Origin: Rubrivivax gelatinosus
Lineage (GTDB): Bacteria; Pseudomonadota; Gammaproteobacteria; Burkholderiales; Burkholderiaceae_C
Length of the DNA: 64,000 nt
Direction: 5' to 3'
NCBI RefSeq assembly: GCF_004340905.1
Contig: NZ_SLXD01000009.1
Span: 62,001-126,000, forward strand
Shown here: piece after piece, positions 40,883-49,059 of the stretch
How the letters are laid out: each line of letters begins with the position of its first letter
Position numbering within the stretch: position 1 is the first letter of the stretch
The notes under the pieces: generated by a model
What the model saw: only the letters and a program-made list of their open reading frames with translations
Told to the model about the DNA's origin: nothing
Databases searched by the model: none
Program-made: the position numbers and the translations under genes

Positions 40883-42031
40883 TCAACCGCGGTGGTAGCG
40901 GTGGGGTTGGAACGGCATCGGGGTCACGCGCATCGGCAGGCGTTTGCCTCGCACCTCGGCGTAGACCTCGTGTTCGGGGGCGGCGTGGTCGCGCGGCAGA
41001 TAGGCCATCGCGATCGGACGGTCGACCCCGGGCGCCAGCGTACCGCTGGTCACGCGGCCCAGCGCATGACCGTGAGCATCGACGATGGCCGTGCCTTCGC
41101 GTACCGGCACACGTTCCAGGCCGACCAGGCCCACACGCTTGCGCATCGCGCCGCCGGCCAGATGGCGTTCGACGGCCGCCGCGCCGGGGTAGCCGCCTTC
41201 GCGCGCGCCGCCCGGGCGGCGCACCTTCTGGATCGCCCAGGTGAGGCCGGCTTCGACCGGCGAGGTGTTCTCGTCGATGTCGTGGCCGTACAGGCACAGC
41301 CCCGCTTCCAGGCGCAGCGTGTCGCGTGCGCCCAGGCCGGCAGGCTTGACCTCGGGCAGCGCCAGCAGCGCCGAGGCCAGCGCCTCGGCACGTTCGGCCG
41401 GCACCGAGATCTCGAAGCCGTCTTCGCCGGTGTAGCCCGAGCGCGTGACGAAGCAGGGCGCGTCGGCGAGTTCGAAGACGCCGCCGGTCATGAACACCAG
41501 TTCCTTGACGCCCGGGTTCAGCCGCGCCAGCGCGTCGGCGGCCAGCGGGCCCTGCAGCGCCAGCAGTGCGCGTTCGGGCAAACCGACGACGCTGCAGCGG
41601 TGGCCGATGTGGGTCTGCAGATGGCGCAGGTCGGCGTCCTTGCAGCCGGCGTTGACGACGAGGAACAGGTCGCCGAAGCCGGTGCCCGGCTCGGGGCGCG
41701 AGATCATCAGGTCGTCGCGCAGGCCGCCGTGTTCGTTGGTGAAGAAGGCGTAGCGCTGGCGGCCGACCGCGAGGTCGACGACGTCCACCGGTACCAGGGT
41801 CTCCAGCGCGGCCGCGGCATCGGGGCCGGACAGCCGGATCTGGCCCATGTGCGAGACGTCGAACAGCGCCGCGGCGCTGCGGCACTGGCGGTGTTCGGCG
41901 ATCAGGCCGTCGCGGTACTGCACCGGCATCGCATAGCCGGCGAACGGCACCATGCGGGCACCGAGGCTCAGGTGCAGCGCGTGCAGGGGCGTCTTCAGAA
42001 GGTCGCTCACGGCGGACTCCATCGAGGGCAT
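40883..42031 (-). CDS. gcvT: Glycine cleavage system T protein (aminomethyltransferase)
   Basis: A 382-residue tetrahydrofolate-dependent enzyme that releases ammonia and makes methylene-THF. Seen: LKTPLHALHLSLGARMVPFAGYAMPVQY, SAAALFDVSHMGQIRLSG, the folate-site SRSGYTGEDGFEI-like stretch (TRSGYTGEDGFEIS), GLGARDTLRLEAGLCLYGHD and SPVEAGLTWAIQK. The start is either 42031 or the ATG three codons later at 42022. It is the first gene of the operon, directly after the glycine riboswitch. Confidence 0.96.
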   Translation of the reverse strand: MPSMESAVSDLLKTPLHALHLSLGARMVPFAGYAMPVQYRDGLIAEHRQCRSAAALFDVSHMGQIRLSGPDAAAALETLVPVDVVDLAVGRQRYAFFTNEHGGLRDDLMISRPEPGTGFGDLFLVVNAGCKDADLRHLQTHIGHRCSVVGLPERALLALQGPLAADALARLNPGVKELVFMTGGVFELADAPCFVTRSGYTGEDGFEISVPAERAEALASALLALPEVKPAGLGARDTLRLEAGLCLYGHDIDENTSPVEAGLTWAIQKVRRPGGAREGGYPGAAAVERHLAGGAMRKRVGLVGLERVPVREGTAIVDAHGHALGRVTSGTLAPGVDRPIAMAYLPRDHAAPEHEVYAEVRGKRLPMRVTPMPFQPHRYHRG

Positions 42032-42071
42032 CGTCTTCGGATCGCCGGCTTGTCGCCGACGCACGTGCCCC

Positions 42072-42256
42072 CGCTGTCCGCTTTACCTGAGAGATTCGGA
42101 AGCCACCCCGGCGGTGGTCCTTGCCCCTTCGGTGGGCCGCCGCTCGTTGGAAGCGGCGACCTCTCTCCAGTGAGGTGGAAAGCCAGTCCTTTTGCCTGAG
42201 CGTTCGGGCGAACCCTGCGCCTTCGGCGGCCCGCTCGAGGCGGGCTCTCTCCTGAC
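42072..42256 (-). promoter_or_regulatory. Tandem glycine riboswitch in front of gcvT
   Basis: On the minus strand two similar aptamers follow each other. The first has GGAGAGAGCCC, a GCCGAAGGCGCAGG internal helix and CTCAGGCAAAAGGAC. The second has GGAGAGAGGTC, CACCGAAGGGGCAAG and CTCTCAGGTAAAGCGGAC. These are the conserved cores of the glycine (gcvT) riboswitch class, which binds glycine and raises expression of glycine breakdown genes. About 40 bases separate the second aptamer from gcvT. I did not find an obvious terminator between them, so control may be at translation. Confidence 0.93.
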
Positions 42257-42263
42257 GGCGCGC

Positions 42264-42269
42264 AGTGTA
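42264..42269 (-). promoter_or_regulatory. Candidate -10 box of the gcv operon
   Basis: TACACT on the minus strand lies about eight bases before the 5' edge of the riboswitch, the position expected for the -10 element. The -35 region is GC-rich and does not match the consensus. Confidence 0.45.
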
Positions 42270-42373
42270 TCAGCGCCTTCCCGGCGCCGCGCACCCGCCG
42301 CGACCGTGGGGCCGAGGCAGCCTCGTGTCAGCCGCTTGCATAACATTCGGCGCGCACCGACAGGAGACCGGGC

Positions 42374-44020
42374 ATGAACATCTACGAGCAGCAGCTGGAC
42401 CGCAACGCGGCCAATTTCGTGGCGCTGTCGCCGACGAGTTTTGTCGAGCGCAGCGCCGAGGTCTTCGGCGACCTGCCGGCCGTGATCCACGGCGCGCGCC
42501 GCTACACCTGGGCCCAGGTGCGCGAGCGCAGCGCGCGGCTCGCGGCGGCGCTGCGCTCGCTGGGCGTGGGCCGCGGCACGACGGTCAGCGTGATGCTGCC
42601 CAACACGCCGGAGATGGTCGAGGCGCACTACGCGGTGCCGGCCGTCAACGCCGTGCTGAACACGCTGAACACGCGGCTGGACGCGCCGCTGCTGGCCTGG
42701 CAGATGAACCACTGCGAGACCGCGGTGCTGATCACCGACCGCGAGTTCGGCCCGCTGATGGCCGACGCGCTGGCGCGGCTGAAGGCCGAGCACGGCCGCG
42801 AGCCGGTCGTCATCGACGTCTGCGACAGCGAATACACCGGCCGCGGCGACCGCGTCGGCACGCTGGAGTACGAGGCGCTGCTGGCCGCGCACGCGCCGCT
42901 GGCGCGCCTGGAAGGCCCGGCCGACGAGTGGGACGCGATCGCCATCAGCTACACCAGCGGCACGACGGGCGACCCCAAGGGCGTCGTCACCCACCACCGC
43001 GGCGCCTACCTCAACGCGGTCGGCAACGCGGCGACCTGGACGATGCCGCACTTCCCGAAGTACCTGTGGACGCTGCCGATGTTCCACTGCAACGGCTGGT
43101 GCTTCCCGTGGACCGTGGCGATGCTCGGCGGCACGCACGTCTGCCTGCGCCGCGTCGAGCCCCGGGCCATCCTCGACGCGATGCGCGAGCACGGCGTCGA
43201 CCACTACTGCGCCGCGCCCATCGTGCACGGGCTGATCATCAACGCGCCGGCCGAGTGGCGCGAGGGCATCACGCAGCAGGTGCGTGGCATGGTCGCCGGC
43301 GCCGCGCCGCCGGCCGCGATGATCGAGGGCATGGCGAAGCTCGGCTTCGACATCACCCACGTCTACGGCCTGACCGAGGTCTACGGCCCGGCCGCGGTGG
43401 CCGTGAAGCGAGCCGCCTGGCGCGACGCCGACCTCGGCGAGCAGACGCGCTTGAACGGCCGCCAGGGCGTGCGCTACGCGCTGCAGGAAGGCATGACGGT
43501 GCTCGACCCGGAGACGATGCAGGAGGTGCCCGCCGACGGCCAGACCATGGGCGAGATCATGTTCCGCGGCAACATCGTCATGAAGGGCTACCTGAAGAAC
43601 CCGTCGGCGACCGGCAAGGCCTTTGCCGGCGGCTGGTTCCACACCGGCGACCTGGCGGTCATCGAGCCCGACCGCTACCTGAAGATCAAGGACCGCAGCA
43701 AGGACATCATCATCTCCGGCGGCGAGAACATCAGCTCGCTGGAGGTCGAGGACGCGCTGTACCGCCACCCGGCGGTGCTGGCCTGCGCGGTGGTCGCCCG
43801 GCCCGACCCGAAGTGGGGCGAGTCGCCGATGGCCTACGTCGAGCTCAAGCTCGGCGTCGACGTCAGCGCCGAGGAGCTGATCGCCCACTGCAAGCGCCTG
43901 CTCGCCGGCTACAAGGTGCCCAAGGAGATCCGTTTCGAGACCATCCCGAAGACCAGCACCGGCAAGATCCAGAAGTTCCAGTTGCGCCAGCGGGCCAGGA
44001 GCTCGGCGGCGATCGAATGA
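42374..44020 (+). CDS. Acyl-CoA synthetase, DmdB/medium-chain type
   Basis: A 548-residue AMP-forming ligase that activates a carboxylic acid with ATP and CoA. Motifs: AISYTSGTTGDPKGVVTHHRGA (the ATP loop), YGLTEVYGPA, GWFHTGDLAVIEPDRYLKIKDRSKDIIISGGENISSLEVE and the catalytic lysine in PKTSTGKIQKFQLR. The overall look (TLPMFHCNGWCFPW, LNTRLDAPLLAWQMNH) is that of DmdB-like and medium-chain ligases; the true substrate may be a short or medium fatty acid. CAGGAGA lies seven bases before the ATG. It is divergent from the gcv operon and followed by the enoyl-CoA hydratase-like gene 10 bases on. Confidence 0.91.
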   Translation: MNIYEQQLDRNAANFVALSPTSFVERSAEVFGDLPAVIHGARRYTWAQVRERSARLAAALRSLGVGRGTTVSVMLPNTPEMVEAHYAVPAVNAVLNTLNTRLDAPLLAWQMNHCETAVLITDREFGPLMADALARLKAEHGREPVVIDVCDSEYTGRGDRVGTLEYEALLAAHAPLARLEGPADEWDAIAISYTSGTTGDPKGVVTHHRGAYLNAVGNAATWTMPHFPKYLWTLPMFHCNGWCFPWTVAMLGGTHVCLRRVEPRAILDAMREHGVDHYCAAPIVHGLIINAPAEWREGITQQVRGMVAGAAPPAAMIEGMAKLGFDITHVYGLTEVYGPAAVAVKRAAWRDADLGEQTRLNGRQGVRYALQEGMTVLDPETMQEVPADGQTMGEIMFRGNIVMKGYLKNPSATGKAFAGGWFHTGDLAVIEPDRYLKIKDRSKDIIISGGENISSLEVEDALYRHPAVLACAVVARPDPKWGESPMAYVELKLGVDVSAEELIAHCKRLLAGYKVPKEIRFETIPKTSTGKIQKFQLRQRARSSAAIE

Positions 44021-44030
44021 GGAGACCGCG

Positions 44031-44825
44031 ATGAACGACACGACGCCGCTGCTGCGGCACGAGAAGGACGAGCGCGGCGTCGTCACGCTGACGCTGGACC
44101 GGCCGCAGGCCTTCAACTCGCTGTCCGAGGCGATGATCGCGGCGCTGCAGGCCTCGCTGGAACGTGTCGCCGAGGACACGACGGCGCGGGTGGTGGTCAT
44201 CGCCGCCGCCGGCCGCGCCTTCTGCGCCGGCCACGACCTGAAGGAGATGCGCGCCGAGCCTTCGCTGGCCTACTACGAACGCCTGTTCGCGGCCTGCGCA
44301 CGCATGATGCTGACGATCCAGAAGCTGCCGGTGCCGGTCGTCGCGCGTGTGCACGGCATCGCCACCGCGGCCGGCTGCCAGCTGGTCGCGATGTGCGATC
44401 TGGCGGTCGCCTCGCGCGATGCGAAGTTCGCCGTCAGCGGCGTCAACCTGGGCCTGTTCTGCTCGACGCCCAGCGTCGCGCTGGCGCGCAACCTGCCGCG
44501 CAAGGCGGCTTTCGAGATGCTCGTCACCGGCGAGTTCATCGGCGCCGATGAGGCCTGCGCCAAGGGCCTGGTCAACCGCGTCGCCGCGCCCGAGGACCTG
44601 GACGCCGAGCTCGAGCGCCTGGTCGCGACCATCGTCGCCAAGCCTCAGGTCGCGATCGCCGCCGGCAAGGCGCTGTTCTATCGTCAGGTCGAGACCGGCA
44701 TCGCCGCCGCCTACGAAGACGCCGGCCGCACGATGGCCTGCAACATGATGGACCCGGCCGCACTCGAAGGGGTGCAGGCCTTCATAGACAAACGCAAGCC
44801 CTCCTGGGCCGATGGTGGACGATGA
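44031..44825 (+). CDS. Enoyl-CoA hydratase/isomerase family protein lacking catalytic glutamates (ECHDC3-like)
   Basis: A 264-residue crotonase-fold protein. The CoA-binding blocks are clear: LTLDRPQAFNSLSEAM and AFCAGHDLKEM, with HGIATAAGCQLVAMCDLAVA. By alignment from memory with the mitochondrial hydratase, the two catalytic glutamates fall on Gln117 (in AAGCQL) and Gly137 (in SGVNLGLFCSTP). The GLFCSTP signature marks the ECHDC3 group, where this is the rule. So a plain hydratase role is doubtful, although the fold is intact. The gene follows the acyl-CoA synthetase by 10 bases and overlaps the peptidase gene by four (ATGA). Confidence 0.88.
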   Translation: MNDTTPLLRHEKDERGVVTLTLDRPQAFNSLSEAMIAALQASLERVAEDTTARVVVIAAAGRAFCAGHDLKEMRAEPSLAYYERLFAACARMMLTIQKLPVPVVARVHGIATAAGCQLVAMCDLAVASRDAKFAVSGVNLGLFCSTPSVALARNLPRKAAFEMLVTGEFIGADEACAKGLVNRVAAPEDLDAELERLVATIVAKPQVAIAAGKALFYRQVETGIAAAYEDAGRTMACNMMDPAALEGVQAFIDKRKPSWADGGR

Positions 44826-46819
44826 GACGAATGCTGTTTTCCGCGGCCTGTGCCGCCGCCGCGCTGGCGCTCGCCGGCTGTGCCAGCGCACCGGCCCCCG
44901 AGGCGGTGGTCGCGCCCAACGCCAACCTCGTCGTGCAGGGCATCCCGGCGATCCCGCAGTCGCTGGCCGAGCGTGTGCAGCGCTACAACGACTTCCGCGG
45001 CCACGGCTTCGCCGACTGGCACCCGACACGGCGCGAGATGCTGGTGCTGCACCGTGGCGAGAACGACGCCACCGCACAGCTCTGGCGCGCCGCCGCGCCC
45101 GGTGCCGCGCTGGAGCGCCTGACGGCCGAACCCGACCCGGTGGCCGAAGCGAGCTGGGAGCCGCGCGAGGGCCGCTACATCGTCTTCGCACGCGGCCGCG
45201 GCGGCAACGAAGCGACCCAGCTCTACCGCCTGGACCCGGCGACGCGCCAGGCCACGCTGCTGACCGACCCGGACCAGCGCCACGACTTCATCGGCTGGCT
45301 GCACGGTGCGTCCAAGCTGGTCTACGGCGCGGTGCCGCTGGACCGCACCGCCGACGGCGGCCGGCGCACCTCGATCGACACGGCGCTGTGGCTGATGGAC
45401 CCGCTGGCCCCCGAAGGCCGGCGCCAGATCGCCGTGCTGCCCGGCGCTGGCTGGTTCGGCGGCGCCATCTCCCATGACGACCGCACGCTCGCGATCACGC
45501 GCTACGTCTCGGCCACCGAGTCCGAGGCCTGGCTCGTCGACCTCGCCAGCGGCGAGCGCCGGCGCGTGCTGCCGGCGCCCGGCGAGACGCTGAAGGCCGC
45601 GCACTTCCCGGTCGCCTTCCGCCCCGACGGCTCGGGGCTGCTGTTCCTCAGCGACCGCGCCGGCGAGTTCCGCGAGCTGATGCTGCTGTCGCTGGCCGAC
45701 GGCCGCATCACGCGGCTCACGTCGCAGATCCCCTGGGACGTCAGCGGCGTCGCGCCCAGCGAGGACGGGCGCTGGATCGCCCTCCAGGCCAACGTCGAGG
45801 GCCGCGACGAGCTGCGATTGCTCGACGGCCGCACGCTGAAGGAAATGGCGCTGCCGCCGCTGCCCGCCGGCAGCATCGGCAGCGCGGCCTTCGACCGGCG
45901 TGGCGAGGAACTGGCGTTCTCGACCAACAGCGCGCAGGGCCCGAACCGGCTGCATTCGCTGCGCCTGGCCGGCGGCGCGGTCGCCGACTGGACCTCGCCC
46001 CACGTGCCGCCGGGCGTCGACCCGTCGCGCTTCGGCGAGGCCGAGATCGTGCGCTGGACGAGTTTCGACGGCCGCACGATCTCCGGCCTGCTGCACCGCC
46101 CGCCGGCGCGCTTCGCCGGGCCGCGCCCGGTGCTGATCCAGATCCACGGCGGCCCCGAAGGCCAGGCCACCGTCGGCTTCATGGGGCGCTACAACTACCT
46201 GCTGCAGGAGCTGGGCATCGCCATCGTGCAGCCCAACGTGCGCGGCTCGGAAGGCTTCGGCAAGACCTTCCTGTCGCTGGACGACGGCTTCAAGCGCGAG
46301 GACTCGGTCAAGGACATCGGCGCGCTGCTCGACTGGGTCGCCAAGCAGCCGGGCCTGGACGCCTCGCGTGTGCTGGTGGCCGGCGGCAGCTACGGCGGCT
46401 ACATGACGCTGGCCAGCGCGGTGCACTACGCCGACCGCATCGCCGGCGCGGTCGACGACGTCGGCATCTCGCACTTCGTGACCTTCCTGCAGAACACCGA
46501 GAGCTACCGCCGCGACCTGCGCCGCGCCGAGTACGGCGACGAACGCGACCCGGCGATGCGCGAGTTCCTCGACCGCATCTCGCCGCTGACCAACGCGGCG
46601 AAGATCCGCAAGCCGCTGTTCGTCGTCCAGGGCCGCAACGACCCGCGTGTGCCGTACACCGAGGCCGAGCAGATCGTCGCCCAGGTGCGCGCCAACGGCA
46701 CGCCGGTCTGGTACCTGCGCGCCGAGAACGAAGGCCACGGCTTCCAGCGCAAGGAGAACGCCGACTGGCGCTTCTACGCCTTCGTGCGTTTTGCCGAGCA
46801 GGTGCTGCTGGGGCGCTGA
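44822..46819 (+). CDS. S9 family prolyl oligopeptidase-like lipoprotein
   Basis: A 665-residue serine peptidase. A lipobox (ALALAGC) at about residue 20 suggests anchoring by a lipid to the envelope. Residues about 60-380 form a WD40-like beta propeller (repeats such as HPTRREMLVLH, RPDGSGLLFLSDRAGEFRE, SEDGRWIALQAN). The catalytic domain has GGSYGGY with Ser523, Asp607 (GRNDPRVP) and His639 (NEGHGF). It probably trims short peptides in the periplasm. Translation is coupled to the enoyl-CoA hydratase-like gene, although no functional link is evident. Confidence 0.92.
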   Translation: MRRMLFSAACAAAALALAGCASAPAPEAVVAPNANLVVQGIPAIPQSLAERVQRYNDFRGHGFADWHPTRREMLVLHRGENDATAQLWRAAAPGAALERLTAEPDPVAEASWEPREGRYIVFARGRGGNEATQLYRLDPATRQATLLTDPDQRHDFIGWLHGASKLVYGAVPLDRTADGGRRTSIDTALWLMDPLAPEGRRQIAVLPGAGWFGGAISHDDRTLAITRYVSATESEAWLVDLASGERRRVLPAPGETLKAAHFPVAFRPDGSGLLFLSDRAGEFRELMLLSLADGRITRLTSQIPWDVSGVAPSEDGRWIALQANVEGRDELRLLDGRTLKEMALPPLPAGSIGSAAFDRRGEELAFSTNSAQGPNRLHSLRLAGGAVADWTSPHVPPGVDPSRFGEAEIVRWTSFDGRTISGLLHRPPARFAGPRPVLIQIHGGPEGQATVGFMGRYNYLLQELGIAIVQPNVRGSEGFGKTFLSLDDGFKREDSVKDIGALLDWVAKQPGLDASRVLVAGGSYGGYMTLASAVHYADRIAGAVDDVGISHFVTFLQNTESYRRDLRRAEYGDERDPAMREFLDRISPLTNAAKIRKPLFVVQGRNDPRVPYTEAEQIVAQVRANGTPVWYLRAENEGHGFQRKENADWRFYAFVRFAEQVLLGR

Positions 46820-46903
46820 ACTCGTCTGGTCGGGGGAGGGCGCCGTGGCCGGCGCGCTCCCCGCCTGTATCCTCGCCGGCTTCGCATTCGCGCCCCGGGT
46901 TTC

Positions 46904-48115
46904 GTGAAACGGCTTGCCCAGCGCCCGCGTCCCGGCTGGCAGCGCCGCCTGGAGGACCAGGGCTTCCATTTCCACTCGATCGACCCGGACGGCGAAGACC
47001 GTGCCGGCCAGACCGATCGCTTCCTCTACTGGCGCGAGGACGTCGCCTACGAGTTCGGCGAGGCGGCGATCGAGCACCTCTACGACGTCAGCGGCGAGCT
47101 GCACGCGATGAGCGTGGACCTCGCCGGCGAGCTGGTGCGCCGCGGCGACCTGGCGCGGCTGGGGCTGCCGGCGGCGTCGCAGGCGCTGGTCGAACGCAGC
47201 TGGCGCCGTGGCGACCCGCATCTGTACGGCCGCTTCGACTTCAGCTGGGACGGCGTGGCCGAACCCCGGCTGCTCGAATACAACGCCGACACGCCGACCT
47301 CGATCATCGAGACCGCCGTCGCGCAATGGCACTGGCTGCAGGACGTGCACCCGGATGCCGACCAGTTCAACTCGCTGCACGAGGCGCTGCTCGCCCGCCT
47401 GGGCTCCATCGCGCGCGAACGCGGCCTGCGTAGCCTGCACCTGGCCGGGCTGCTGGACTGTCAGGAGGACTGCGGCAACCTCGAGTACCTGCTCGACCTC
47501 GCGGTGCAGGCTGGGCTGCAGGCCTCGCTGATCGACATGAACCACATCGGCCGCACGCCGCAAGGCGGCTTCGTCGACCTCGACGACCGGCCGATCGAAG
47601 CCTGCTTCAAGCTCTATCCCTGGGAATGGATGGCCGGGGAGGCCTTCGGCGACGGCGTGCTCGACGCGCCCACCGTCTGGCTGGAGCCGGCCTGGAAGAT
47701 GGCGCTGTCGAACAAGGCGCTGCTGGCGCTGCTGTGGGAGCGCCACCCGGGCCACCCGAACCTGCTGCCGGCCTTCTTCTCGCCCGAGCCGCTGGGCCGC
47801 ACGCCCTACGTGAAGAAGCCGCTGCTGTCGCGCGAAGGCGCCAACGTCGAGTTCGTGCACGACGGCGTCGTCGCGCTGAAGACCGACGGCGGCTATGGCG
47901 CCGAAGGCCACGTCTACCAGGCCGCGGCGCCGCTGCCGGCCTTCGCCGCGCCCGAGGCGACGTCCTGGCACGGCCCGCTCGACGCGGTGCACGCCGTCGT
48001 CGGCGCCTGGATGGTCGGCGACGAGGCCGTCGGCATGGCGGTGCGCGAGGACGTCACGCCGGTCACCTCCAACACCGCCTACTTCGTGCCCCATTTCTTT
48101 CGCCCCGGGACCTGA
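46904..48115 (+). CDS. Glutathionylspermidine synthase-like ATP-grasp protein (YjfC/YgiC type)
   Basis: A 403-residue protein of the glutathionylspermidine synthase pre-ATP-grasp family. Marks: RRLEDQGFHFHSID, FDFSWDGVAEPRLLEYNADTPTSIIET, PWEWMAGEAFG, EPAWKMALSNKALLALLW and YVKKPLLSREGANVEF (the ATP-grasp lysine). The true bifunctional enzyme of E. coli has an extra N-terminal amidase; this one has only the synthetase part, like YgiC and YjfC, whose substrates are unknown. It starts with GTG at 46904 and leads a three-gene set with DUF350 and a DUF1190-like gene. Confidence 0.88.
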   Translation: MKRLAQRPRPGWQRRLEDQGFHFHSIDPDGEDRAGQTDRFLYWREDVAYEFGEAAIEHLYDVSGELHAMSVDLAGELVRRGDLARLGLPAASQALVERSWRRGDPHLYGRFDFSWDGVAEPRLLEYNADTPTSIIETAVAQWHWLQDVHPDADQFNSLHEALLARLGSIARERGLRSLHLAGLLDCQEDCGNLEYLLDLAVQAGLQASLIDMNHIGRTPQGGFVDLDDRPIEACFKLYPWEWMAGEAFGDGVLDAPTVWLEPAWKMALSNKALLALLWERHPGHPNLLPAFFSPEPLGRTPYVKKPLLSREGANVEFVHDGVVALKTDGGYGAEGHVYQAAAPLPAFAAPEATSWHGPLDAVHAVVGAWMVGDEAVGMAVREDVTPVTSNTAYFVPHFFRPGT

Positions 48116-48123
48116 ACCGCAGC

Positions 48124-48516
48124 ATGCAAGGCTTCCTCAACTTCAACGTCTACCTGCTCGTCTGCCTGGGCCTTTGGCTGGGCAGTCTTTGGATCTACGT
48201 GCGCATCACGCCGTACCCGGAGTTCAAGCTCGTCGAGCAGGGCAACGTCGCTGCCGCCTGCAGCCTGTCGGGCGCCGCGCTCGGCCTGGCGCTGCCGCTG
48301 GTCAGCCTGGCGCTGCATGCCGCCGGCCTCGCCGACCTCGCGGCCTGGGCGGCGATGGCGCTGGCCTACCAGCTGGCGCTGTGGTGGCTGCTGGGCCGCA
48401 CGGTGCTGCGCGGGCTGGCGCGTGCGGTGCCGGAGGGCAACGTCGCCGTCGGCCTGACGCTGGGCGCTTTCAGTCTCGGGCTGGGGGCGCTGAACTTCGG
48501 CTGCCTGTCCTACTGA
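48124..48516 (+). CDS. DUF350 membrane protein (YjfL-like)
   Basis: A 130-residue protein with four membrane helices. DUF350 features are the ITPYPEFKLVEQGNVAAACSLSGAALGLALPL segment and the matching second half, PEGNVAVGLTLGAFSLGLGALNFGCLSY, an internal duplication. In other bacteria DUF350 proteins sit beside YjfC-like ligases and DUF1190 proteins, as here. Function unknown. It starts eight bases after the ligase gene. Confidence 0.87.
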   Translation: MQGFLNFNVYLLVCLGLWLGSLWIYVRITPYPEFKLVEQGNVAAACSLSGAALGLALPLVSLALHAAGLADLAAWAAMALAYQLALWWLLGRTVLRGLARAVPEGNVAVGLTLGAFSLGLGALNFGCLSY

Positions 48517-48524
48517 GGCCGGCG

Positions 48525-49013
48525 ATGGGAGACCGTGAAGGTTACGGCGTGCTGGCGCTGGTGATCATCGCCGGCGGTGCCACCTACGCCTGGGAACGCC
48601 AGGGCTACCAGCTGGACGACCAGCCGCACGAGCTGACGCGGCCGGTCTACTCCAGCCGCATCGACTGCCATCTCGACTGGGGCGACGACGAGTTCTGCGA
48701 AGAGGGCTACGAGCCCTCCGCCGACGGTGGCGGAAGTTCCGGCAGCAGTGTCAGCGGCGGAGGCGGTGGCAGTGGCGGCGGCGGCGGCGGCGCCCGCCGC
48801 CGCGTGGTCCTGGGCCCCTACTACAGCGCCCACGAGGGCTACTACTACGGCTACGACGGCAAGAAGGGCAAGCTGCTGCGCCAGCCCAAGCTGGCCATTC
48901 GCCAGATCCAGGAGACGCTGTCGACCCGCCAGATCGTCGCCAAGGGCGGGCAGTACACCAACGCCCGCGGTGGCTTCGGCACCCGCGCCCGCATCTTCTC
49001 GGGCGGTGGCTGA
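48525..49013 (+). CDS. Small Gly/Ser-rich protein, DUF1190/YjfM-like
   Basis: A 162-residue protein third in the YjfC-YjfL-like cluster. A short hydrophobic stretch near the N-terminus (GVLALVIIAGGATYAW) may anchor it. SSRIDCHLDWGDDEFCEEGY holds two cysteines and resembles the acidic Cys-containing region of YgiB/YjfM. A Gly/Ser linker follows, then GPYYSAHEGYYYGYDGKKGK and a basic, Gly-rich end. The family call rests on synteny and composition more than on clear motifs. It begins eight bases after the DUF350 stop. Confidence 0.68.
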   Translation: MGDREGYGVLALVIIAGGATYAWERQGYQLDDQPHELTRPVYSSRIDCHLDWGDDEFCEEGYEPSADGGGSSGSSVSGGGGGSGGGGGGARRRVVLGPYYSAHEGYYYGYDGKKGKLLRQPKLAIRQIQETLSTRQIVAKGGQYTNARGGFGTRARIFSGGG

Positions 49014-49021
49014 GTCTGGAC

Positions 49022-49059
49022 GTGAGAGGCCGGAAGGCCTCGAACGCCCCGGCTCTCAC
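49022..49059. terminator. Bidirectional hairpin between convergent genes
   Basis: GTGAGAG-G-CCGG pairs with CCGG-CTCTCAC across a 15-base loop that itself contains GGCC. It lies between the DUF1190-like stop and the ETF-QO stop and runs into the last codons of the latter. There is one bulged G and no T tract. Confidence 0.42.

Noticed and set aside
42072-42294. Small minus-strand ORF of 95 codons over the gcvT leader
   Set aside because: The stretch is fully explained by the tandem glycine riboswitch; the frame is incidental.
44711-48094. A 1127-codon minus-strand frame across the peptidase and ligase genes
   Set aside because: Shadow of high third-position GC; spans two unrelated plus-strand genes and shows no domain.
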